This document shows, piece after piece, positions 23,601 to 34,995 of a DNA stretch of 64,000 bases. Made by a program: the position numbers and the translations under genes. Source of the DNA: Letharia columbiana (taxonomy: Eukaryota; Ascomycota; Lecanoromycetes; Lecanorales; Parmeliaceae); assembly GCF_014066305.1 (NCBI RefSeq), contig NW_023501070.1, forward strand, positions 434,001 to 498,000, given 5' to 3'. Each line of letters begins with the position of its first letter. Positions within the stretch are counted from its first letter, which is position 1. The notes beneath the pieces are model-generated. The model was given only the letters and a program-made list of their open reading frames with translations, ran no database searches and was not told the DNA's origin.

Positions 23601-25064
23601 TTTTAAGTAATCAAATTTTCTATTTAAGATTCTTATTATTAATAAAAAAGAGAGAATTTTATAATTTAATAGACTTCTCTTTTTTATAAGTAAGAAGTAG
23701 AATTTAAATAAACTTTAATAAGATTAATACTTATATCTTAAAAATAATTTATAAGTCTTTAAATATATCTAATTATATTACTATTAGCTATTATCGAAGC
23801 TCTTTATTATATTCTTATAACTTCTTAATCTTAATATTAAGTTATTTTAAGCGTTATTAAATTTTATTCTATTAATTTATTATCTTATTCTTTTTAATTT
23901 TAAAATTAATATATTATTTAATTATATTTTAAAATTAATCTTATTAATAATAGAGATCGCGAAGTATAATAAGAAATTAATTAGACTTTTTATTAATTTA
24001 ATTATATAATTAATTAATATTAATAATCTATTATAAATTTATAGTAATCTCGATATTCTTTACTATATTATTAAATAGTAAAAATTATTAATAGTCGAAT
24101 ATCTAAGTAAGAAGATTATTAACTCGATTTATCTTATTTAATTATATATTCGAAATTTATAATAATTTTAAAGTAAAAAGAAAAGAGTTATATTATTTCT
24201 CTCGAGTTTTTAATATTATAAATATTAAGTAAAGAAGAGAAAAAAAATTCTTATAATTTCTATATAGAATTAAGAATTATTATTATATCTTATAAAGGTA
24301 ATATTATCTATTTTTCTAAATATAAAATTAAAAATATTTAAATTTTAAGATATAAACTTATTTAAAATCTCTTAAACTTCTTTAATATTAGTCTTATTTT
24401 TAATCTTAAAATATAAATTTTTTTTATAGCGCGATTTTAATATAATATAAATTTAATTTTATATTTATAATTAGTTATTAATCTAGATTTCGATAATAAT
24501 AATATTAATAATTAATTTTATATAATCTTTTTTAATATAACGCTATAATCTAAATAGCTTTAATTTATTCTTAAACTATTATTTTTAAATTTAATAATTA
24601 AAAATATTTTTAAATTTATTAATATTATCGAGGCGACTTAGAAAGATTAAAATTTTAAATTTTTTTTTAAAAGATATAATATTTAAAGACTCGATAAGCT
24701 CTTTTTATTAGAGAATAAACTAGATAAACTCGCTCTATTAAAATTTAAATTTAAATATAAAGTCTATATATTAATAAGACTTAAAGAAGTAGTTAAGATA
24801 GGCGATATCGACGAAATCGAGCGCGTTTAAAGATTAAAGAGATCTTTATTAAATATCGAGTTTAATAGAGATTTAAAAATAAATTATTTTAATATTAAAT
24901 TAAAATCGATAAAAGAATTTAATATATACTTATTCTCGCTATTAAAATATCTTTTATAATATATTAGAAATTTAAGTATATAAGAAAAGTCTTATTAAGT
25001 TTTAAAATTAGCTTAATATAGTTTAAATCTTTATTTATAAATTTTTTTTATCTATTAATATTAA
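20614..25064 (-). mobile_element. gypsy-3: RIP-degraded Ty3/gypsy pol and gag (main part)
   Basis: On the minus strand, RNase H is at about 20830-20640 with RT-like sequence upstream (higher coordinates) and gag-like sequence beyond LINE-1. The element continues to the left as integrase at 17206-17873 and to the right at 31914-32637. It is interrupted by TRIM-1, AB-3 and LINE-1. The frames carry RIP stops throughout. Neither LTR could be identified: the 3' end is lost at AB-3, and the 5' end should lie near the repeat-rich block at 32638-33259. Confidence 0.75.
20640..20830 (-). pseudogene. gypsy-3 RNase H fragment
   Basis: The minus-strand frame gives NVILKIDFSNYINNNILS, then a Tyr-Asn-Asn-Asn-Lys series, then FYNKNFTLAKYNY*IYNKN and LLIIIRYLK. 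This follows the gypsy RNase H path 'ETDASDY..GGVLSQYD..G.LHPVAFFS....PAE.NYEIYDKELLAIIR'. The catalytic Asp of the first motif is kept as ID. Stops replace Gln. It joins in sense to the fragment at 17873 once TRIM-1 is taken out. Confidence 0.8.
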
Positions 25065-27419
25065 AAATGGCGAATAATATTAATTTAAAAGTTATTTATT
25101 TTATTCGGCTATTTAGCTGAGGTAGCCGCCTTAACGAAGGTATTCTATCTGAAAATTTATAAGGACTTAAATTCGTAAATTACTCGCGTCTAAGTATATA
25201 TAGAATATTATATAAAGGTCTTTATAAAGAAAAATTATATCGAATAACTCTATTAAATTAACGCTAAATTAAATAAATTAGAGATAAAAAGAAGTAAATA
25301 AAATTAGAAAATTATTTAAATAATAGATTTAAGCTTATTAATTTATCTTAATTACTAATATTATTAATACTTATATTCTAATTTTTTATAATATCGTTTA
25401 ACTTCTTAATTATCTCTATTACTCTATACTCGATTTAACTTATTATTATAAAGAAGTTAGATATTAAATAGATAAAGCTTTTATAAATCTTTATTCGATT
25501 AGAAAACTCGCTTTAAAGATTTTTAAATATCTATATATTATATTTCTTAATTTAATATCTCTTATAGAGATATAAAACTCGATTTATAAAGATTTATTTT
25601 TAAATTAAAATTCGATAATAACTTTAGATAATATTTAAGAATTAGTATATAACTAAGTTATTAAAACTATATAATAAATAATATTTTTATAAAGATTATT
25701 TAGTAATCTAATAAAGAATATTCTATTATCTCTTATTAATACTCTTTAAATTAAGATTAAATATTATAAAAGTGATTATCTTATTAATAATTCTTATTTT
25801 AAATATCGAGTTAGAAATTAGTTAGTTTAAAATAATAGAGAACTCTTCTTATATCGCTTTCGATATTATATATTTAATTTATATATAAAATAAAAATTAA
25901 TTAATATTATAAATAGAATATAGTTATTATTATATTAATACTTAAATAAGATTAATCTCTAATTAAATCTTTCTATAGAGTGACTGTTAAAGAAAATTCC
26001 CTATATATAATATTTTAAACTTATTATAAATTATAATTTATATTTTATTCGCTAAGATTTTTAATTTATAGCGATATTAATAAATAAAAATAAGGCTCTT
26101 AATTCTATCGCTAAAATTAATAGCTTTTAATCTCTTATTTAAGATTATAAAATAAATTTATTAAAAGCTAATTTTTAATAAAGAAATAAAATAATTATTA
26201 ATCTCTATAAAGTATTTTTATTAAAGTATATTTAATCTCTATATATATAAAAATAAAAATAATAAGCGTTAGTTTAATAGAATAGTATTAGAAATTAATC
26301 TATTAATAATATAATTAATCTAAAAAAATACTTATTATATATTATTCTCGCTAGAATTATAAAAACTGTATATATTAAATTCTATATATCTTTTAAAACT
26401 CTAATATCCCTATTTTATAAGACTTATTAAATCTCGAAGTTAAACTTTTTTATATTTTTTAAATTATCTTTTTCTAATAGCGAATAATAGAATACTAGCG
26501 TTATTAATAATTTTATAATAATTTAAAAAAATTTAATTTAAAGAATTTATATAAATATCTTTTTCTATTATTATTAAATAATTTATATTAACTTCGAGAT
26601 ATAGTTAAGCTAATTAAAGAATTAAGTTATCTAAAAATTAATAAACGCTAAAATATATAAAGAGCTTTAAATATATAATATTAAAATATCTTTAATTAAA
26701 ATAATTTATACTAATTTAAAGAAGTTAATTACTCTATTAATTATAGTTATAACGCTTTTATTAATAACGACTTATAGATTAATTATCTTAACTTTATCTT
26801 CTTTTATCTAATAATAAATATAGAAATTATAAATAATACCTCGAACTTTATTATTCTATATTAATTTATAATACTTCTTTTCTAATTTATCGCGTATTAT
26901 TAAAGATATATATAAAAATTATAAGATAAATCTAGAAAGGAATATTATAAAGATAATTTTAATTATTATTTTATTTTTAAGAGATAGATAAAATTATAAT
27001 TAATTTTATATTAATTCCTTAATCTTTTATAGAATTTTAATTTAAAAATTATTTAATCAATAATTAATATCTATCTTAATCGATATTCTTAAATATTTAT
27101 AAGAATTATTAAAGAAAATTTCCTTCATATTAATAATATAGATATAAGCGATATTTTTTATATATAGTATATATAATTTATTCTAATTAATTCTCGTATT
27201 AATTATAATATAATAGACTGTTAAAACTACTATTATAATATCTATCTCTTTTTAAAATTATATAATAATTATAGTATTATTAATATATATCGTTATCTTT
27301 AATACTTTATTCTTTATTTATATTCTTAAGATTTAAAGATTATAAGTAATATATTAAATTAAATCTTTAATTATAACTATAAATAAAAGATAGCTTAGAA
27401 GATTCTTTTATCTTATATC

Positions 27420-27825
27420 GCTTTATATTATAATTATTTCTTTAATATAATTATTAATATAAATCTTAATTTTAACTTTTTTATAGATAAGTTATATTTA
27501 AATAATAAATTTTTTAAATATATCTAATTCTTTTAAAATCGTTAGAAGAAACTCGTAATTAATTTAATTATATACTTTTTTCTAATTAAAAAAGAGAATA
27601 GCGATTTTCTCTTACTTCTATAATAACTTCTTAACGAGTTTATACTTAGTTATTAAATATTAAATTATTTTAATATTATTATCTATAAATCTCTTTAATA
27701 AGAAGATTAATTATTATTCGCTAATTATCTTATCTAAAGTCTTTATTAAATATTATATTAAAATATTTATAAAGATTTTATAATCTATATTTATAATAAA
27801 TAGAGAATAATAATTCTTAATATTA
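27420..27825 (-). pseudogene. LINE-1 reverse transcriptase fragment
   Basis: The minus-strand frame shows LFIINIDYKIFINILI, then a stretch with RFIDNNIKII, then VYN*INYEFLLTILKELDI, then KVKIKIYINNYIKE. These fit, in order, the LINE motifs 'RPISLLN.DYKI..K.L..RL', 'GF..GR.I.DNI.LI', 'FDWEKAYDRV...FLL..L...GFP..FI.WI' and 'S.KI.INGY.S'. The 'G.RQGCPLSP' and YADD motifs should follow at lower coordinates but are too damaged to place. Trp, Gln and Asp codons have been lost by RIP. Confidence 0.8.
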
Positions 27826-28090
27826 ATTTATTTATCTTTATTCTTAAAAAGAATAATAAGAATCTTATTTATTTAATACTTTAAAAGTTTTTACTCTCGC
27901 TATATCTAATTATAGAAAAAGATTAATCGCGTAATAATAATCGAGGTTTTTCTCTTCTTCTTCTTTTTATATTCTATAATAATCTTATAAAACTCGCTTA
28001 AAAGATCGTCTTTATTTAATAAGATTTCTAAGAATACTTAATAAATAGCGATTTATATCTCTTAAGCTTCGATAAAGTTCTTTATTTTAA

Positions 28091-28658
28091 GGGAAGTGAT
28101 ACACGTACACCCCCTTTTGATACATGTACACCCCGTTTTGATACATGTACACCCCCTTCAAATCCGATTAGCTTCCGCGCGGCCGCTAGCCGCATATATA
28201 AAGTATAAACCCCGCACATAGCTTCTGGTAGTAAGACAAGCCTTCCCAGACCTCTCCTGATGCATTCTAAAAGATCAGACGTTTTCAAATCGTCGATTAA
28301 TAAGGTCTTTAGATTGTCCTTCTATGGCGATAGCTGATTGGCTAGCTACCCTCTCTCGTTACTACTAGAAATACGCCTATCGTACTCGAATATTCACTAC
28401 CTATTAGCCACCTATCCTTCCTACAGCTGAAAGATATCAAACATAATCTCGTTACCCTGTATGTAGGCTGGCGTACCACGTCCTCGCTGTCAACTACCTC
28501 GCTGTCCACTACCTCGCTGTCCGTCCTACTTCGACTATCTGCGGGGTTTATACTTTTTATGCGGCTAGCGGCCGCGCGGAAGCTAATCGGATTTGAAGGG
28601 GGTGTACATGTATCAAAAGGGGGTGTACATGTATCAAAAGGTTAGTATATCACATCCC
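28091..28658. mobile_element. 568-bp unmutated MITE with long inverted repeats and 8-bp target duplication
   Basis: It interrupts LINE-1; the target TATTTTAA is duplicated at 28083-28090 and 28659-28666, and LINE-2 shows the empty site near 63733. Termini are GGGAAGTGATA and GGGATGTGATA. The inverted repeats run about 120 bp, including TTTGATACATGTACACCCCC units (three left, two right), a GCGGCCGC core and AAGTATAAACCCCGC. The centre has three CTACCTCGCTGTC-type units near 28490-28520. CA and TG pairs are common and GC content is far above its surroundings, so it escaped RIP. An 8-bp duplication fits hAT, Mutator-like or Zisupton-type transposases. No transposase is encoded. Confidence 0.9.
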
Positions 28659-31600
28659 TATTTTAATAATATCTATCGAGCTTATCTAATCTATTATATA
28701 TCGTAAAATTTTATTTTAAACTCTCTTATTCGAATATTTTATATTATAAAGATTTTAATAATAATTAATTATTACTTTAAGAATACTCTTTAAATCTATA
28801 TATAACTCTTTTTAAATATTTTTTAAAGTCTTAATAAAGCTATAATTTATATATCTAATCCTCGTAAAAAATTATCTTATTAATTTTTTATTAAAAATAA
28901 GATATTTAATTATAGTATTATAAAAATAAAAATAATTATATATATCTATAAGCTATTTCTTATACGTTTTAATAATTATTATTCTTTTCTCTAGCTTAAA
29001 GTTTAATAATTTAAAATATCTTTTCTTTTATAGTTATAAGCGATTATATTATAAATTATATTTAAATTTCTAATCTACTCTATAATTATTCTTTATAATT
29101 TATTTTATAGATTATACTATTAATATCTTATAAATTATCTACTCTTTTATTAAATTTTCCTTTAAAAATATTTATAATACTTTTAAATATAAGATTTATA
29201 TTTAATTCCTTTATAGAAGTAAAAGTAATAATCTTTATTATTTAAGTTCTTAAGTAATTATAAAGATTATTCTTATTATAATTATTATAGCTTTATAATT
29301 AATAGATAATCTATTAAACGCTATCTTTTAATTCTTTAACTCTTTTATTTAATTATCTTAAATATAAATTTAATTAATTTTAAAAATTAGAATTTTATTG
29401 TTTAAGAAGTATATAAAAGCTTTAAAGTTCGAGTTTCGAATTCTTTAATCGTCTATTAAATAATATATATTATTTCTATTAAACTTTAATAATAATTCGA
29501 ATAATATTTATAACTATAAAGATGATAAAGAAATTATAAAAACTTTATTTATAACGATTAATATAAAGTTTTAATCTCTCTCTATTATATTATAAAGCGT
29601 TTATAATAATATTTATTTAAGCGCTTTTATATTCGCTTTTAATTATAATAATCTTATAACTTCTTTAACTAAAGCGTATATTAACGCTATTATAAATATA
29701 TATTCTTTATATTTAACTTTATAAACTAAAATTCTTTTATTATCTCCTTTATAAAGAATATAATCTAAATCTCTATCTCTTTATTATTTTATAAATTTAA
29801 TATTTATAATAATAGCGACTTTATTCTTTTTAACTTAATAGATTATAATAATTATTTATAAAAATAATCTTTTATAATATTTCGTAATTTTATTAAATAG
29901 ATTTATCTCTTAAAGTAGTAGAATATTAACTCTATAACTCTATATTATATTATATATTTTTCTAAAATAATCTAGATTTAAAATTAAATAAATATTAAGT
30001 AAAATTATTTATATTTTATATATAGCTATAATTATAATATAATAAATTTATTTTTTATAAAAAAGAATTTTATAATATTTATAGATTTTAATATCTATAA
30101 TTTCTTATACTTAATTATTAAATACGCTTCTCTATAAATATTATATATTTTAATTAAATTTACTAGCTTAAATCTAATATTAAACGCTTTATTATATTTT
30201 AACTTTAATTATTTAATTATAAATTTAAAACTATATACTTTAAAGCTTTTTTTAAAAATAATTATAAATTTATTACTTATAACGCTTTTAAACTTCTAAT
30301 ATATTAATTAGAATTTTAAATTTTTAAAGTTTTTTATCTCTACTATTTTTATAGCTAAAAGATAAAAATCTATAATATCTAGTAAACTCTTATTTATTAT
30401 ATATATTTAAAATCTTTTTATATAATATTTAATAATATTTATAATTAAAATATCGATATAAAAGCTTTAATTTTTAGTTTTTTTAATAATTATAGAAGAG
30501 TAATAATATATTATTTAATTTTTAATATTATAAAATTCTATAGATATTATATTTTTAAGCTCTATAATCTTTTTTAATCTCTTTATAATTTATTTTAAAA
30601 TTAATTTATTTTACTTTTTTTATAATTTAAATAGTATTTTTAAATAGAGTTATCTATTATTTTTAAGGGCCGATATCGCTAAAATAATAATATTTTTCTC
30701 TTTCTTACTACGTCGAATAAATATTATTTTACTCTTTTATATTAATATATATAAAAGCTTTAATTTAAATCTAAGTTTCGATTTAATATAATTTAATAAA
30801 GCTACTTCTCTCGATATCTCGCTTTTTATCGCTAAAGATAAGATATAAATTAAATTTATTTTTTATAATTAAGTCTTCTTTATCTTCTTCTTTATTAATA
30901 ATTAAGAGAAATTAAGAATATTAACTTAATTTTATTTAAAGATTAATATTTTAAATAGTAAAGATAAAAAAGCTATTTTTTTTGTTAATCTATTATAGTT
31001 TTATAATTAATAATTTTACTTATAGAATTTATAAAGTTAAAAGAGGTTTTCTCTTCTCCGCCTTAACTTCTCTACTATCTTTTATCTCTTCTTATATTAC
31101 TTATTCTTCTTAACTCTCTTTCACTCTCTTCTTTTCTTCTTCTTTAATATATATTAATTAATATTCTCTTTTTTAATAGCTTACTTCTTTAAGAAATTTA
31201 GATTAAAATATTTTTTATATTAAGAGAAAGAAGATTAGCGAGACTTAATAGATATTAAATCTACTTTATTATTAAATTATAATTTATTTAAAAATAAATT
31301 ACGCTTTAACGATATATTATTTCTTTATATTACTTCGTTATTTAACTAATTTTTAATAAATTATCTATTAATAATTTTAAGTTATCGATTTAAGAAAAAC
31401 TCTTTTATAATAATTTTAATAAAGTTAGATATTAATATTATAGCGTTATATTAATAATTAATATAATATATTAATTATCTATATTATATTTTAATTTAAA
31501 TTTTTTAAAATATATCTTTTAACGAGATCTTTAACTCTTAGATCTTAATTATTACTTCTTTTAACTATCTTAATCTAATAAAAAAGTTTTTTATATTATA

Positions 31601-31839
31601 ATATATATATACTTTAAAAAATAATATAATAATAGCGAGATATTAAATAAAATAGCTTATTAGAATAATAGAAAGACTTCATCTATTATATAGTTATTCG
31701 TTTTTTTTAAATATTTAATAAAGATATAAAGATATTCTATTAGAAAATAGCTAAGAGCTTATAGCTAAATTTTTTAGATATTAAGCTCTTAGAGTTACTA
31801 CGTTAAGATATTATATATAAACTCGAGTACTATTAGCAA

Positions 31840-31896
31840 GACGCCGCTGTTAGCGCCCTTAAAACGTATTACCGTCGCCGACGATACCTCTGAAAG
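31840..31896 (-). repeat. GC-rich 5' end of LINE-1
   Basis: The stretch beside the 17-bp target repeat keeps AGGTATCGTCGGCGACGG (minus strand) and a GGGCGCTAACAGC segment, while sequence a little farther inside is AT-rich. High CG with few CA sites would explain survival under RIP. It is the likely 5' untranslated end and internal promoter of the element; the second copy's 5' end is outside the window. Confidence 0.5.
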
Positions 31897-31913
31897 AAAT
31901 GGCGAATAATATT

Positions 31914-32637
31914 CTATTAAGAAGTTAAATAATTAATAAATAATAGAGATATTAAAATAGTTTAAGAATATTATAATAATAAAAATCTATCTTTTATATA
32001 TAAATATAATATTATATTATTAAAATTATATTAATTATCTTAATAACTAAAAGCTTTAATTATCTTCTTTAAAATTAACTTAATTAAAGTTTAAGACTAA
32101 GATCGAAATCGATTATAAGATTATTTACTTATTATCGAGATATTTTATCTCTAAAATAAATATTTATATTAAGGTTTCTTTATAATAATAAAAATTTCTT
32201 TCCTCTTTCGCTTTTAAAATTAGAGTTTTTATTTTTTTAATTAATATATCTTTATTAGTAATAGCTAAGAATTACGTAATTAGCGTCGAAACTAATTTTT
32301 TTTAAATTATATTTCTTTTAGCGATAGCTAAGATAGCTAGTTTTTAATCTTTATTATAAATATTTTATAATTAAATAAATATAAAGTCTAAATACTCGTT
32401 ATCTAATTCTTTAATATTTATAATATATAAATAAAAGCGTATTACTTCTTTATTTAGCGTATTTTATATAGAAAAGTTAATAATATTTTAGAGATTTTAA
32501 TAATAATATAATTTAATTAATTATATAGCGATTTCGATAATTTTAATTAGATATAATATATTTTAACTCGCTTTATATTATTTTAAATAAAAAGCGAAAG
32601 CGCTTAAGTAATAGCTTTTAGTTTTTAAATTACTATT
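31914..32637 (-). pseudogene. gypsy-3 gag-like region
   Basis: After LINE-1 is removed, the minus-strand frame reads in from here to 25064. A stretch with the pattern NIILII*YYIYI*K followed by an Asn-Arg-rich segment resembles the gypsy gag block '.AL..QYY.GLKD.IKD......P..L...I..A..IDNRL'. The match is by eye and partial. The upstream limit is the lightly mutated block starting near 32638. Confidence 0.45.
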
Positions 32638-33259
32638 CTAGTTATTACTAAAGATATATTATCGTTATATAACGATTCTATAACTAATAATCGATAAATA
32701 ACCGATATATAACCGATATGAAACTCAATTCATACTCGTTAGAAGAATTATTCTAATTCATGATATCACATCGATTATTCAACGGTCAGGTGACGGTCAC
32801 GTGACGGTTGTCGAACGGTTATAAAACGATTATAGAACGGTTATACGATTCTTATAAAACTATAAATAATCTATATAATAACTAAAAATAAATTTTAAAT
32901 TTTAAAGTTCTTTATAGGGCTGAAAATTCGCTTAGTATATATAAGCTTAAATATCAACGCTAATAACTTAAAATTCGTTTTTTAGCGAAATTTTTATATT
33001 AGAAGATATATTATATAATACTACTAGCCTATTCGAGACTTAGTAAAAAAAAAATAAAAATTAAAAAAAATTATTATAACCATTATAGAACGATTATAGA
33101 ACGGTTGTAAAACGATAACCGTTGTGGGTTCTAAGGGAAGAGGTCTATAGTTTACGACTGTTATAGAACGGTTATGAATCGGTTGTGAATCGGTTCTAGA
33201 ACGGTTTTTTAACTAGTATAGAATTGTTATAATATCGTTTCATAACCGTAATACGCTAG
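32638..33259. mobile_element. Lightly mutated repeat-rich insertion, class unknown
   Basis: Many CA and TG pairs survive, unlike both sides. A short motif, GAACGGTTATAGAACGG and variants (ACCGATATATAACCG on the other strand), recurs near 32690-32725, 32810-32855, 33080-33120 and 33150-33215, in both orientations. Possible ends are CTAGTTATTAC at 32638 and its inverted counterpart CGTAATACGCTAG at 33247-33259. No target duplication could be found, so the ends are tentative. There is no open frame. Subterminal repeats of this sort are common in non-autonomous DNA transposons. It sits where gypsy-3 sequence gives way to copia-2 sequence. Confidence 0.45.
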
Positions 33260-33623
33260 TTCTATAACTTTGCAAACGAATAAAACGGTATAGATAAATT
33301 ATAGCTATTTAAATCTAGAATAATTATTTTAAAATAAGAATTTTTTATATTAAGAAGATTAATAAAGTCTTCTATAATTATAATTATCTTTATTATAATA
33401 AATATAAATATTTAAAGATAATTATAGCTATAGCGATAAAATATATTATTACTAAAATAGTTATTAAGTATAACTTAAATTTATAATCTATTAAAATATA
33501 AAAATAGAATATTTAGTTATATTAACTATAGAGTTCTATAAAAGAAAAGAGTAACTTAATATAGACGCGCTAAGGCGTATTACGTAATCGTTAAGACGCT
33601 AAAAGTTACGTAATTCGAATTTC
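33260..33623 (-). mobile_element. copia-2: 5' LTR and leader of a second Ty1/copia copy
   Basis: On the minus strand, 33623-33489 matches the copia-1 LTR (shared GTAATTCGAATT end, AGACGCTAAAAGTTACG, and TATTAAAATATAAAA at the other end). The next 220 bp match the copia-1 leader from 38866 on, including the post-LTR GATTATAAAT. The rest of the element is missing. TRIM-2 inserted into its outer end at 33624; the few remaining LTR bases should lie after 54014. It is more RIP-damaged than copia-1. Confidence 0.7.
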
Positions 33624-34995
33624 TATTATAATATTAGCCCCTTCGACTATCGTATATATATCGCGTATTACTAGAGCTAGTAATTACTAATTATTATTAG
33701 CCATCTATTTTATATATATAAATATTTATATATTTCATAAATTAATAATTAGTCTTTTAATTAATTTCTAATATATCTAATATTCTATTTTTAATAGATT
33801 ATAGATCTAAAAGCGAATAAGATAATATCGAATATTCTTATATTTTCTAATATAAATATTAAACTAAGTCTTCGATAATTATTTATAAATAGATATATCT
33901 TATAGCGATAGCCTATTTTTTTAACTCGTATTTATTAATAAGAGGGCTATCGCTATTTAATCTCTATATAAAAAATATCGAATTAAAATTCTTATTTTAT
34001 TCGAGATCTCGAAATAATACGAGTAAAAAACTCTTATATTATATAAGAACTCGAATTAATTAAAAACTCTTATATTATTTCGAGATCTCGAAATAATATA
34101 GATAAAATATTAAAAACTCTTATATTATTTGAGATCTTAAAACGGGTATTTAAAGCCTTAATACTCTTTCTATTTTTTTTATCGAGGTTTTTTATAGATT
34201 TAATAAGGTTAGATAAATAATTAATCTCGAATATAAAGTGTAAATTTAATAATTAATATATATAAAATACGATATATTAAGATTTAAGAAATCTAGCTTT
34301 TAAGACTATCGAGGAGTATTATAATATTAGTTTATTCGACTATTATATATATATTATATATTATTAAAGCTAGAAATTATTAATTACTAGTTATTAACTA
34401 TTTATTTTATATATATAAATATTTATATATCTTATAAATTAATAATTAGTCTTTTAGTTATAATTATTTAATTTCTAATAAATAAAAATCTATAAATTAA
34501 ATTTATAAAGTTAAATTTTTCTAAGTTAAATAAAATTTTAGCTTTAGTTATAAGTCTAATCGAACTCTAATCGCTTATTATATATTTTTAATCTACTTTT
34601 ATTATTATAAAATTAATTTAATTTATATAATATATAGATATATATATATAAAAAGAGACGCGTTAAGATTTAATTAGAAAGGTGTATTAAGTATAAATAA
34701 TTAATTTATAATAATTATCTATAAAAAATAGAGAAATACTATATTCTTATAATAAAAAGTATTAAAATATTAGAAAGAAATAGAGATAACGTATTAATTA
34801 ATAATATAAATCTTATAATATCTTCTATCGTAGTAAAAATTTTCGAATAATAAAATAACTATAAATATCGAATAATTTTAATTTATTTAAATATATATTA
34901 TTTAATATTTCTTTTATAGAGATCTAATTAACTATAATCGTTATAATAAATTCTTCTCTTATAACGTTATTATAATAATATATTATATTAATATA

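Larger units (their letters stand above)
25065..31913 (-). mobile_element. LINE-1: RIP-degraded non-LTR retrotransposon, near full length
   Basis: A perfect 17-bp direct repeat (AAATGGCGAATAATATT) flanks the element at 25065-25081 and 31897-31913, as expected for target-primed insertion. There are no LTRs. The minus-strand 3' end reads GCCGAATAAAATAAA, an A-rich tail with a polyadenylation-type signal. The 5' end (31840-31896) is GC-rich and little mutated. Body length is about 6.2 kb without the MITE at 28091-28658. Reverse transcriptase is readable at 27420-27825. The part above the MITE should hold the endonuclease, but I could not read its motifs. LINE-2 at 60736 onward is the same family. 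Tad/L1-type affinity is an inference. Confidence 0.85.

Noticed and set aside
28082..28288. Open frame of 68 codons on the minus strand
   Set aside because: It lies within the inverted repeat of the 568-bp MITE and starts in spacer DNA. No domain, and the other arm would encode a different product.
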